The notes beneath the pieces are model-generated. The model did no database searches. It was not told where the DNA came from and worked only from the letters and a program-made list of their open reading frames with translations. 64,000 nucleotides of DNA. Source: Paracholeplasma manati (GTDB lineage: Bacteria; Bacillota_I; Bacilli_A; Acholeplasmatales; UBA5453). Positions 1 through 7,833 of this stretch are shown piece by piece. Positions within the stretch are counted from its first letter, which is position 1, and the number at the start of each line of letters is the position of its first letter. Location of the stretch: positions 1 to 64,000 of the forward strand of contig NZ_JAOVQM010000008.1 of assembly GCF_025742995.1 (NCBI RefSeq), read 5' to 3'. The position numbers were made by a program, and so were the translations under genes.

Positions 1-220
1 CAGTAACATTTAAATCTCTTTCTAATCCATTCAACCTTTTTTAATCATGTCCTCTTATCACCTAAACAACCGTTTTCGTGATATTTTTTTTATTCTTTAC
101 TGCTTGACATATTTACCGGTTGCTTAATTCTATTATAGCGGAATGGTCGCTATTTAGATAGACCAATAAATCATCGGAAACCGTTTCACCATGTTATAAT
201 ATCCCTAAGGAAGTGATAGC

Positions 221-928
221 ATGTGTGGTCGATTTACGATTGCTGTATCCTTAGATGATTTAAAAGATTATTTACATGAAACCTATGACATCGAAGATAT
301 TTCTGATCAAATCACATCCCCTAGATACAACGTTGCACCAGGTCAAGACATCATTGTGGTGCTATCGGATCGTGTAAAGTATCGTGTGGGTTTAATCAAG
401 TGGGGTTTTGTCCCACCGTTTTCAACCGATGAAAAAGTGGGTTATATGATGATTAATGCGAAGTCTGAAACCCTGCATGAAAAAAAGGCCTTTAAGCCTT
501 CGTTTGAAACCAAACGCTGCGTCATCATCGCGGATGGCTTTTTTGAGTGGGCTCAAAATGAGCGACTCAAACAAGCGATGCGAATTACCGTTAAAAATCA
601 AAAAATATTCTCGATGGCAGGGCTATGGACTACCTGGACCAAACCCGATGGTTCAAAACTATATACATGCACGATTATTACCACCGCTGCGAATAAACAA
701 ATGTCTAAAATACACGAACGTATGCCTGTGATTTTGGATAAAAAAGCCGAAAAGGTTTGGTTAAATCCTGACAATGTCGATTTAAATCAATTGAAAAAGC
801 TACTAAACACCAATGAAGCCTTAGATTTATCGATTTACCCAGTTACCAACGCGATTGGATCACCCGCTTTTAACACCATGGAATGCATTTCACCCATCAA
901 AATAAATGAAGCCCCTAGTTTGTTCTAG
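221..928 (+). CDS. SRAP domain protein (YedK/HMCES type)
   Basis: A 235-residue protein of the SRAP (SOS response-associated peptidase) family, whose members form a covalent thiazolidine link to abasic sites in single-stranded DNA and so shield them. The hallmarks are present: Cys2 directly after the start methionine (the crosslinking residue), the NVAPGQ segment at 37-42, NAKSE near 79-83, GFFEW with Glu109, and the IHERMP segment with His165. Length is normal for the family. The start is fixed because Cys2 must follow the initiator, and an AAGGAAG ribosome-binding site lies just upstream. A TATAAT box at 195-200 may be the -10, but I find no good -35. It stands alone and is followed by a strong terminator. 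Confidence 0.93.
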   Translation: MCGRFTIAVSLDDLKDYLHETYDIEDISDQITSPRYNVAPGQDIIVVLSDRVKYRVGLIKWGFVPPFSTDEKVGYMMINAKSETLHEKKAFKPSFETKRCVIIADGFFEWAQNERLKQAMRITVKNQKIFSMAGLWTTWTKPDGSKLYTCTIITTAANKQMSKIHERMPVILDKKAEKVWLNPDNVDLNQLKKLLNTNEALDLSIYPVTNAIGSPAFNTMECISPIKINEAPSLF

Positions 929-940
929 GGGTTCGTTTTT
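912..940 (+). terminator. Rho-independent terminator after the SRAP gene
   Basis: The 7-bp stem CCCCTAG/CTAGGGG (912-918 with 925-931) has a six-base loop and is followed by a T-rich run. Its 5' arm lies within the last codons of the SRAP gene. Confidence 0.85.
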
Positions 941-946
941 TATTTA

Positions 947-997
947 CTAGCCAACTATTTAAGATTAGTCAAGATAAAAGAAATAAATAGTGGTTAG
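947..997. repeat. Imperfect inverted repeat between the SRAP gene and the IS110 remnant
   Basis: About 14 bp pair, with one bulged base: CTAGCC plus ACTATTTA on the left (947-961) with TAAATAGT plus GGTTAG on the right (984-997), around a 22-base loop. No T-run follows on the plus strand. It may be an element end or a weak minus-strand terminator for the transposase remnant. I cannot decide which. Confidence 0.4.
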
Positions 998-1060
998 GAT
1001 ACTATGGCATACTAAAAAGAATGCTCAATGGCACATCTAGGTCTTTGGAATTTAAATATG

Positions 1061-1540
1061 TTAATGAGTATTCAATGAATAAGTAATGTTATTCTTCAAG
1101 ATAGAACGAATAACTCTTAAAAGTTTTTTCGTAACGTGACCAATAATGACGCGATGGCGTTTACCCTCAGATTTCTTTTTGAGGTAGTAAGCTTTAAAAA
1201 CTGGATCAAATTTAACAACTGCCTGTGCAGCTTGATAAATCGCCCATCTTAAAATGGATGAACCTCGTTTGGATATTTTATAACTACCTTCAAAGTTTCC
1301 TGACTGATAAACCGACGGATCCAAACCAGCATATGCAAGAAGTTGATCATCGGTTTTGAAGCGATGAATATCGCCGATTTCAGCGAGAATAATCGCACCG
1401 GTTGTATAAGCAATGCCAGGAAAGTTCGTCTTTTATTGTTCTATCTTCTAACAATTGATTTGTGACTTTTATAAAATTTTCTAGAATACCCCGTTTAAAA
1501 CACCCTCTTTCACGACTTTCTATATAATTAAATATACGTA
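1061..1540 (-). pseudogene. IS110/IS116/IS902-family transposase remnant (C-terminal part, frameshifted)
   Basis: The last 87 codons encode the typical C-terminal transposase_20 region of IS110-type DEDD transposases, with the YQSGNFEGSYKISKRGSS segment (part of the Ser-containing catalytic domain). Reading upstream in the same frame continues family sequence through the PGIAYTTGAIILAEIGDIHR stretch to about 1425, where the frame closes. Similarity then continues in another frame (ILENFIKVTNQLLEDRTIKD) up to about 1540. The gene therefore carries a frameshift near 1430 and lacks its N-terminal RuvC-like half. The remnant ends close to the tnpB promoter, so insertion of the TnpB element may have contributed, but no N-terminal part is found on the far side of tnpB. 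It is not expected to be active. Confidence 0.85.
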
Positions 1541-1601
1541 TAAAATATATATTTATAGACTATTTATGGTATAATTTAAGTAGGAAAGGAGGACATCAAT
1601 A

Positions 1602-2873
1602 ATGCCTTATAAAGCCCTAAAAACAAGACTCTATCTTAATCCAAATCAACATCAGTTTCTATTATCATTGATGCGTGCTTCAAGAAGTCTCTATAATCAA
1701 GCACTTTATAATGTGAGACAACATTTTATCAAAACCAATGGGTATTTATCCTATAACGATAATTACCAATTACTGAAAGATAGTGAACATTATCGTTATT
1801 TAAGTACGACTCAAGGTCAAATGGTCATTCGTAAGGTCGATGAAGCGATGAAAGGATTCTTTGGATCTTTAAAGTCTAAGGTTAAACAAACCATTAGACT
1901 ACCTAGATATTTAAAGAAGGATACCTACTATCCACTTTATGACCGAATGGTCTATAAACCTGATGATAAAGTCTATACCTTACCTAGAAGTAACTTTATT
2001 AAGAAAGTATCGAAAGAACTAGAAAAGGATTCAAATCAGATTCATAAACATACATATGAGTTAAATGAAGTAGACGCTTTATCTCTAGACATCCAAACAC
2101 CAGAATGTATCCAAACCAAACCAATCAAAGAAATCACCATCAAGTCCTACTATGATGGCAAATACATTGAAGTGGTTTATGTCTATCTAGATGAAACTCC
2201 TAAAATAGAAACCAAAGATTATACAGAAATCATGGGGATTGATTTTGGGTATAACAACCTAGCTTTTTGTTCAGTCACGAATAATGAGCACTTATTGTTA
2301 GACGGGAAAAGATTAAAGAGTATGAATCAGTTTTATCATAAACGAATCGCGAAACTAGCGAGCATTAGACCCAATCAAAATGACTTAACAAAACAAATGA
2401 TTCGTCTAATGGATAAACGTAACCATCAAATGGATTATGGAATCTATAAAGCAGCTAAACTCATTATCCATCACGCAATAGAAAACAAAGTAAAACAGAT
2501 TATCATTGGTTATAACGATACCTTCAAAGATGAAAGACTATCAGATACCTATAATCAATGGACCAAAAGTATACCAATCGCGAGACTTAGAGATCGAATC
2601 ATCTATCTAGCAGAACAGCTAGGTATTGAAACCAAAGTAATCAATGAAGCGTACACGTCAAAAGCTTCATATCTAGACCAAGAAGAATTCGTGAATGGTG
2701 ATTTCTCTGGAGTAAGAATCAAAAGAGGTTTATATAAGAGTCAAAAAGGCACTTTGATTAACGCCGACCAAAATGCCTCATTAAATATGATTCGAAAAGG
2801 TAATCCCGATGCCATATGGATAGGGAATAAGGGTGTGAACACACCTAAGCGTACATACCTATTTGGTATATAG
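1602..2873 (+). CDS. tnpB: TnpB (IS605 OrfB-family RNA-guided nuclease), zinc-finger-less type
   Basis: A 423-residue TnpB-like protein with an N-terminal helix-turn-helix/WED-like region (MPYKALKTRLYLNPNQ start) and a C-terminal RuvC nuclease. The visible RuvC acids are Asp214 (GIDFG) and Asp389 (INADQNAS). The usual RuvC-II Glu of the xxIEDL strand is replaced by IIIGYND (298-306), and Glu349 in NEAYTSKAS is the likely substitute. The CxxC...CxxC zinc ribbon normally found between the YTSK motif and the last Asp is absent; a SGVRIKRGLYKSQKG segment stands in its place. A strong AAAGGAGGA site (1585-1593) and a TATAAT box (1570-1575) precede the ATG. No TnpA lies nearby, so this is a solo element or a domesticated copy. 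Confidence 0.9.
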   Translation: MPYKALKTRLYLNPNQHQFLLSLMRASRSLYNQALYNVRQHFIKTNGYLSYNDNYQLLKDSEHYRYLSTTQGQMVIRKVDEAMKGFFGSLKSKVKQTIRLPRYLKKDTYYPLYDRMVYKPDDKVYTLPRSNFIKKVSKELEKDSNQIHKHTYELNEVDALSLDIQTPECIQTKPIKEITIKSYYDGKYIEVVYVYLDETPKIETKDYTEIMGIDFGYNNLAFCSVTNNEHLLLDGKRLKSMNQFYHKRIAKLASIRPNQNDLTKQMIRLMDKRNHQMDYGIYKAAKLIIHHAIENKVKQIIIGYNDTFKDERLSDTYNQWTKSIPIARLRDRIIYLAEQLGIETKVINEAYTSKASYLDQEEFVNGDFSGVRIKRGLYKSQKGTLINADQNASLNMIRKGNPDAIWIGNKGVNTPKRTYLFGI

Positions 2874-2879
2874 TCGCTT
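2832..2879 (+). ncRNA. Candidate omega-RNA scaffold at the tnpB 3' end
   Basis: Two well-paired hairpins lie across the end of tnpB: GGTGT/ACACC at 2832-2845 (loop GAAC), then an outer AAGCG/CGCTT stem (2847-2851 with 2875-2879) enclosing ATACC/GGTAT (2855-2859 with 2865-2869). The stop codon TAG (2871-2873) lies inside the second structure. In characterised TnpB elements the guide RNA scaffold overlaps the 3' end of the gene and the right end. A smaller ACGA/TCGT hairpin follows at about 2889-2902. The exact element end and guide start cannot be set from one copy. Confidence 0.5.
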
Positions 2880-2940
2880 TAAATAAGACGAGTTAAATCG
2901 TTAAGAGGTATATATCATAAGTCATTCTGTAAAGGGTGAT

Positions 2941-3804
2941 TTATTCACCTCTTTGTTCTTTGACTCTTCTCGCTACATAAGCGAACATTTGTGGTCCAGT
3001 ATGAATACCTAAGACTGGGGTTAATGCTGAGATATTTAAGTTTCTGACATTTAAAGCCTTAGACATCATTGAACCGAGTTGAGATGCTTTTTCCAAATCA
3101 TCGCCATAATGAACGGTTAAATCGATGAGGCTATCGCCAAACTTCTTAATCATGAGGTCTTTCATGTTTAATAATGATCTTTGCATACCAATGGCTTTAC
3201 TTAAAGTGACATACACACCATCATTGTTGACAGTGATGACTGGTTTAATGTGTAAGATATCACCAATGGTACCTTCAACTTTACCGATTCTACCACCTTT
3301 TTTAAGATACTTAAGGGTATTGATGGTGTAAATCGCTAATGAATCTTCAAAACGACATTGGTCAAGGGCTTCAAAAATTTGATGTGGTTGTTTACCCGCT
3401 TCGATGAGTTCTAATGCGTATTCAACCAAGTAGCCTTGTCCTGCACCCAAGGTCTTCGTGTCATATTGGTGTACAATGACACCACTGACTTCATGTAAGG
3501 TTAGTCTAAAAGCATTGTAAGTGCCTGACAACCCAGACGAGATGTTGATGACCAATACATCGGTATAGCCATCTTTTTTGACATTTTCGATCGCCGCTTC
3601 AAGCGCACTCATTGGTGGCAATGAAGTCGAGAAATTTCTTTGATCGATTTCTTTGTAAATCTGTTCTGCTGTGATGTCGATTTGATCACGGAATTGTTCG
3701 CCATCTCTAACGATCATCAACGGAATCACTTGTAGGTTTTTGTGTTTTTCCACAAAAGCTGGGTTTAGATTTGAACCCGAATCGGTAATGACTGCAATTT
3801 TCAT
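2941..3804 (-). CDS. DegV family fatty-acid-binding protein
   Basis: A 287-residue DegV (FakB-like) protein. The family binds one free fatty acid and, with the FakA kinase, presents it for phosphorylation and entry into phospholipid synthesis. The lead motif TDSGSNL at 7-13, the STSLPPMSA segment near 58-66 and SSGLSGTYN at 88-96 are the expected fatty-acid and phosphate-binding loops, and the length matches the family. It is monocistronic, with a clear promoter and an overlapping palindrome upstream. Use of exogenous fatty acids would fit a small-genome or wall-less organism, but that link is inference. Confidence 0.92.
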   Translation of the reverse strand: MKIAVITDSGSNLNPAFVEKHKNLQVIPLMIVRDGEQFRDQIDITAEQIYKEIDQRNFSTSLPPMSALEAAIENVKKDGYTDVLVINISSGLSGTYNAFRLTLHEVSGVIVHQYDTKTLGAGQGYLVEYALELIEAGKQPHQIFEALDQCRFEDSLAIYTINTLKYLKKGGRIGKVEGTIGDILHIKPVITVNNDGVYVTLSKAIGMQRSLLNMKDLMIKKFGDSLIDLTVHYGDDLEKASQLGSMMSKALNVRNLNISALTPVLGIHTGPQMFAYVARRVKEQRGE

Positions 3805-3842
3805 ACATTTTCCCCCTATATAGTCATAAAGAATAATATTTT

Positions 3843-3888
3843 ATCTAGTTTTCATAACTAGATTATCATGTTAACGATATTTTGTCAA
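3843..3888 (-). promoter_or_regulatory. degV promoter with palindromic operator
   Basis: On the minus strand TTGACA (3883-3888) is followed after 17 bp by TAATCT (3860-3865). An 8-bp inverted repeat, ATCTAGTT/AACTAGAT (3843-3850 and 3856-3863) with a five-base spacer, overlaps the -10 and the expected start point, as a repressor site would. Confidence 0.65.
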
Positions 3889-3921
3889 TTTCTTTACACT
3901 TAAATAACATTTGAAAATGAA

Positions 3922-3948
3922 AAAAAGCCATTTTTAATGGCTTTTTTG
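3922..3948 (-). terminator. Terminator of the flavoprotein pair
   Basis: The hairpin AAAAGCCAT...ATGGCTTTT has T-runs on both sides. The stop codon of the minus-strand flavoprotein gene (3934-3936) lies in the loop. Confidence 0.8.
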
Positions 3949-5544
3949 GTATGTTTTTATGATCATTTCGGCTTGTCTGATGCCATCGATGGCGGAGGAC
4001 ATGATACCACCTGCGTAACCAGCACCTTCACCCATCGGGTATAACCCTTGAATATTCGATTGTCCCGTATCGTCTCGATTGATGCGAATTGGTGAAGAAC
4101 TTCGCGATTCAACCCCAGTCAAGACAGCGTCATCCATCGCGAAACCTTTAATCTTTCGATCGAAATCTAATAAGGCTTCATGGATGGTTTGATGGATATA
4201 TTCCGGGAAGAATTGTTTAAAGTTAACAAAGGTATAACCAGGTTCATAAGTTGGTTTAACAGAGCCGACTTTTTGAGTGGTTCTATTATTCAAAAAGTCA
4301 CTTACAAGTTGTAAAGGGGCTTTATATGACCCACCGGCCAGTTGGAATGCTTTTTGTTCAAATTCTCTTTGAAAATACATACCCGCGAGTGGATGATCCG
4401 AGTTGAAATCCTCCGGCATTACATTGACCAATAAAGCCGCGTTCGCATTTTGTCCGTCACGTCTCGATTCGCTCATCCCGTTGGTTACGACCCCATTGGG
4501 TTCAGAAGCTGAACACATCACATACCCACCAGGACACATACAAAACGTATACGCACCACGGCCATTGTTACTCTTATAACTGAGTTTATAATCCGCAGCC
4601 CCTAAGTTGGGCATGGTATGAAATTTACCATATTGTGATTCGTTGATGAGGACTTGAGGGTGTTCAATACGAACGCCTACAGAGAAAGCTTTTTGGGTAA
4701 TATGAATGCCTTGTTCATACAACAGTGTGAATGTATCACGAGCACTGTGTCCAATGCCCATCAAACATACATCTGTTTCGATACGATTGTTATTATTGAC
4801 GATGACTGCGGATAAAACACCTTCATTAAACTCTAGTTTTGTTACCTTTGAATGGAATCTAACTTCACCACCAAGTAGCGTGATTTCTTGTCTAATCGAG
4901 CGGATGATGCCTTTCAATATATCGGTACCCACATGTGGTTTGTTGATGTATAAAATCGCGGGGTCTGCCCCATGCTTAACCAAGGCTTCCAAAACATAGC
5001 GACTTCTTAAATCGTTCACGAGTGTGGTGAGTTTACCATCTGAAAATGTACCTGCACCACCTTCACCAAATAAGATGGTTGCGTCTTCATGGAATTCACC
5101 AGTGGTTTTAAAATGGTCCCAAAGTTTGGTACGTTCATCGACATCTAACCCACGCTCTAATACAATGGGTCTGTAGCCTCTTCTCGCGAGTAACAATGCA
5201 CTGAATATACCTGATGGTCCAAATCCAATGATGACTGGTCGATGTTTGAGTGTTTTATCACCCATTTCTACTTCATGATATGCACTGTCTGGAGAAATCA
5301 TGAGATTAGGGTATTTTTTATCGACCAAGTTTTTCTCGTATGGCAATTCGATATCGATAGAATACACAAAGATTACATGGTCTTTCTTTCTCGCATCAAT
5401 GGCTTTTTTAAAGATGGAAAAAGACTGAACATCGTTCTTTTTGATGCGATACTTATCATAGATATAATTCAGGATAGCTGCTTTTTCTAATTCTAATGTT
5501 ATTGCATCCTTCAATTCAATTTTAATTTCTGTAATTCGAATCAT
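3934..5544 (-). CDS. FAD-dependent dehydrogenase of the COG2509 type
   Basis: A 536-residue flavoprotein. An N-terminal domain of about 100 residues with a small alpha/beta fold precedes the Rossmann dinucleotide-binding motif IIGFGPSG (105-112) and the long FAD domain. This layout, with the GGYVMCSASEP segment and the C-terminal GEGAGYAGGIMSSA motif, is typical of COG2509 proteins, whose substrate is unknown. I choose the ATG at 5544: it has an AGAGGT ribosome-binding site and starts 8 bp after the previous stop, whereas a longer reading frame to 5622 would run into the upstream gene. It is the second gene of a two-gene flavoprotein operon. Confidence 0.88.
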   Translation of the reverse strand: MIRITEIKIELKDAITLELEKAAILNYIYDKYRIKKNDVQSFSIFKKAIDARKKDHVIFVYSIDIELPYEKNLVDKKYPNLMISPDSAYHEVEMGDKTLKHRPVIIGFGPSGIFSALLLARRGYRPIVLERGLDVDERTKLWDHFKTTGEFHEDATILFGEGGAGTFSDGKLTTLVNDLRSRYVLEALVKHGADPAILYINKPHVGTDILKGIIRSIRQEITLLGGEVRFHSKVTKLEFNEGVLSAVIVNNNNRIETDVCLMGIGHSARDTFTLLYEQGIHITQKAFSVGVRIEHPQVLINESQYGKFHTMPNLGAADYKLSYKSNNGRGAYTFCMCPGGYVMCSASEPNGVVTNGMSESRRDGQNANAALLVNVMPEDFNSDHPLAGMYFQREFEQKAFQLAGGSYKAPLQLVSDFLNNRTTQKVGSVKPTYEPGYTFVNFKQFFPEYIHQTIHEALLDFDRKIKGFAMDDAVLTGVESRSSSPIRINRDDTGQSNIQGLYPMGEGAGYAGGIMSSAIDGIRQAEMIIKTYQKSH

Positions 5545-5552
5545 GAGTACCT

Positions 5553-6758
5553 CTATTGGGTTGCATGAAGGCCTGCAACATAACCTGAGCTCCAAGCCCA
5601 TTGAAGATTGTATCCGCCGCATAGACCATCGATATCGATGATTTCGCCAGCAAAGTATAAGCCTTTTGATTTTTTAGATTCTAACGTTTTTGGTTGGATA
5701 TCGTTCACATTGACACCACCTGCGGTCACTTGGGCTTCTTCATAGCCTTTCGATCCGGTGACTTTAAACTTCATCGATGTGAGCAATTGTGCCAATCGTT
5801 TGATCTGCATTGGATTGAGTTGTTCGATGGTGACATCTGCCATTAAACGCGCTTCTTTTAAAACGACAGACACCAGTTTTCGATTGATTAATCCAAGTAA
5901 TGCCAATTCAACCGGCAGATTCTTTAAATCCATCAAACGCTCTTCGATATCGGTTGGATTAAGTTCAGAGACCAATTTCACATCCACATAGATGGTTTGA
6001 TGGTCTTGTAAAAGTGCATTCGCTTTTCTGGATAATTGTAATATGGTTGGTCCACTGATGCCGTATTTGGTAAATAGTATGTCGCCAAACTCGGTTTGAA
6101 TGATTTGATTTTGATGTATTAAGGATACAAAGCCTGGAAATTTAACCCCATCCAAAACTTTAAGATACGGTGAGTCTAGTTTTAGTTTCACCAAAGCTGG
6201 GAAGAGTGGTGTAATTTCATGACCCAAATCCTTCGCGATTTGATAACCTGTCCCATCACTGCCGGATTGCGGGAGTGCAAGTCCACCCGTAGCCACAATC
6301 AATCGGTCACAATGATAAGTCTCGCCTTGTTGGTCATATAAGACGAAGCCTTGGGTTTCTTTGTGGGCTGATAAAATGACTTTTTCATAAATCACTTCAA
6401 TACCCAAGCGTTTGATTTCATAGATCAGTACATCGGTGATGCTGGATGCTTGTTCAGATAATGGATAGGTTTTTCCTAAGTCTTCAATCTTTGGTGTAAT
6501 ACCTAAAGACTTGAAAAACAAGAGTGTTTCGCTGGGGCTAAACGAGTCGAAAACACTTTTAACAAAGGCTGGATTATTATAGTGAATTGGTAGCGCATCG
6601 ACATTGGTGAAATTACAACGACCATTGCCGGTTGCGAGAATTTTCTTACCTAGTCTTGCATTTCGTTCTATGATGGTGACATCTGCACCATGACGTTTCG
6701 CAATGATGGCAGCTACCAGTCCACTGGCACCACCACCGACGACGATGATTTTTTTCAT
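5553..6758 (-). CDS. HI0933-like (YhiN/BaiN family) flavoprotein
   Basis: A 401-residue NAD(P)/FAD-dependent oxidoreductase of the HI0933 family. The dinucleotide-binding motif VVGGGASG is at the N-terminus (about 6-13), followed by the family signature GKKILATGNGRCNFTN and the C-terminal GEIIDIDGLCGGYNLQWAW motif, which contacts FAD. The biochemical role is poorly defined; one relative (BaiN) reduces bile-acid intermediates. I start at the ATG at 6758, preceded by GAAGGGG, because the in-frame TTG at 6776 lies within that ribosome-binding site. It is the first gene of the operon with the COG2509 protein. Confidence 0.9.
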   Translation of the reverse strand: MKKIIVVGGGASGLVAAIIAKRHGADVTIIERNARLGKKILATGNGRCNFTNVDALPIHYNNPAFVKSVFDSFSPSETLLFFKSLGITPKIEDLGKTYPLSEQASSITDVLIYEIKRLGIEVIYEKVILSAHKETQGFVLYDQQGETYHCDRLIVATGGLALPQSGSDGTGYQIAKDLGHEITPLFPALVKLKLDSPYLKVLDGVKFPGFVSLIHQNQIIQTEFGDILFTKYGISGPTILQLSRKANALLQDHQTIYVDVKLVSELNPTDIEERLMDLKNLPVELALLGLINRKLVSVVLKEARLMADVTIEQLNPMQIKRLAQLLTSMKFKVTGSKGYEEAQVTAGGVNVNDIQPKTLESKKSKGLYFAGEIIDIDGLCGGYNLQWAWSSGYVAGLHATQ

Positions 6759-6914
6759 AAGAAACAACCCCTTCAATCGGATTAATTATAACATATTTTC
6801 ATATAAATAGGCGATGAACCCAATTTTTATATAATAGTGAAAATAATTTAAAATGTTATGTTTACATCTCTCGCTTTAATTGTTACAATTATGTTAAGAA
6901 AAGAGGTATTCGAT

Positions 6915-7298
6915 ATGGCACATTGCAAAAACTGCGGTAACTTAGGCAACATTGACTCGAACTTTTGTCCGAATTGTGGTGAACCCCTAAATCAAAAAGC
7001 AGCACAACAAAAGAAAGACAGTGGAAACAATGAAATCTATGGTGATTACAATCCAAACTTCAACAATGCGGGCAATCCAAAAACATCCACTTCTTACGAA
7101 AGTGATACAACCACAACACTGTTTTGTATCCTAGGCTTTTGTTTTCCAATCGTAGGGTTGATTTTGTATCTGGTCTTAATGAACGATAAACCAGCGAGTG
7201 CCAAAGCTGCTGGTATTGGTGCATTAATTGGATTCATCCTCGGTGTATTGGGTTCACTCGCAAGCTTTGGTTTACAGACATGGCTAACACTCATTTAA
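6915..7298 (+). CDS. Zinc-ribbon membrane protein
   Basis: A 127-residue protein with an N-terminal zinc ribbon of the CKNCG...CPNCG form (residues about 4-25), a low-complexity polar linker rich in Asn and Ser, and two hydrophobic segments near the C-terminus, the second rich in Gly and Ala. Zinc-ribbon/membrane-tail proteins of this kind are common in Firmicutes and have no general known function. I place the start at the ATG at 6915, which has an AGAGGT site about 8 bp upstream; an earlier ATG at 6858 lacks a ribosome-binding site. The gene overlaps the following DUF2085 gene by 19 bp, so the two are probably translated together. Confidence 0.8.
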   Translation: MAHCKNCGNLGNIDSNFCPNCGEPLNQKAAQQKKDSGNNEIYGDYNPNFNNAGNPKTSTSYESDTTTTLFCILGFCFPIVGLILYLVLMNDKPASAKAAGIGALIGFILGVLGSLASFGLQTWLTLI

Positions 7299-7810
7299 AG
7301 AAATCTAAAGCCATCTATTTCATATTCATCACTGTTCTATTCTTTCCAACATTTATATTATCATTCCAATCTGATGGGGATATTTTTGATGTCAATTTTT
7401 TCCAAACCACAGCGTATTTTCTATCGAGTTACGTCTTATTGTTAACTGTTCTGGGTTCTTTATTCAAGAAACCCTACGTGACCATCTTTTTCGGGTGTCA
7501 TGATCACTGTGAAAGACGATTCCATAAACTACACAACGTATTGCCCATCTGCGGCAGGTGTACTGGTATCTATTTTGGGTTTTTCATAGCCATCCCATTA
7601 TCTTATTTGAATATGCCATTCTATTGGTTTATACCATTGGGTATACCACTGGTCATTGATGGTTTCATTCAAATCAAAGGGATTCCAAGCACCATGAATA
7701 GACGTTTGATCACAGGTATTCTATTTGGTCCTGCCATGGTTTCATTGTTTGGATTATATAACGCCTTGATTGTGTATCTAGTAGAAAGAACATTCATCAT
7801 TTACGACTAA
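7280..7810 (+). CDS. DUF2085 family membrane protein
   Basis: A 176-residue membrane protein with about four hydrophobic segments. The DUF2085 signature is visible: FGCHDHCERRF followed by LPICGRCTGIYFGF, then a PLVIDGFIQ segment with STMNRRLITG. The conserved Cys and His residues sit at the membrane edge and could bind metal. The function of the family is not known. Its start lies inside the end of the zinc-ribbon gene, pointing to translational coupling and perhaps joint function. A strong bidirectional terminator follows. Confidence 0.85.
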   Translation: MANTHLKKSKAIYFIFITVLFFPTFILSFQSDGDIFDVNFFQTTAYFLSSYVLLLTVLGSLFKKPYVTIFFGCHDHCERRFHKLHNVLPICGRCTGIYFGFFIAIPLSYLNMPFYWFIPLGIPLVIDGFIQIKGIPSTMNRRLITGILFGPAMVSLFGLYNALIVYLVERTFIIYD

Positions 7811-7833
7811 AAAAGGGCAGGGCCCTTTTTTTA
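7811..7833. terminator. Bidirectional terminator
   Basis: The 8-bp stem AAAAGGGC/GCCCTTTT (7811-7818 with 7822-7829) and T-run lie between the convergent DUF2085 and DUF2161 genes and can serve both. Confidence 0.85.

Noticed and set aside
1602-2930. A complete IS605/IS200 element
   Set aside because: No TnpA gene or paired subterminal hairpins for a Y1 transposase could be found; only tnpB and a likely right end are supported.
5545-5622. Upstream extension of the COG2509 flavoprotein
   Set aside because: The extra 26 residues come from the end of the preceding gene in another frame; the ATG at 5544 has its own ribosome-binding site.
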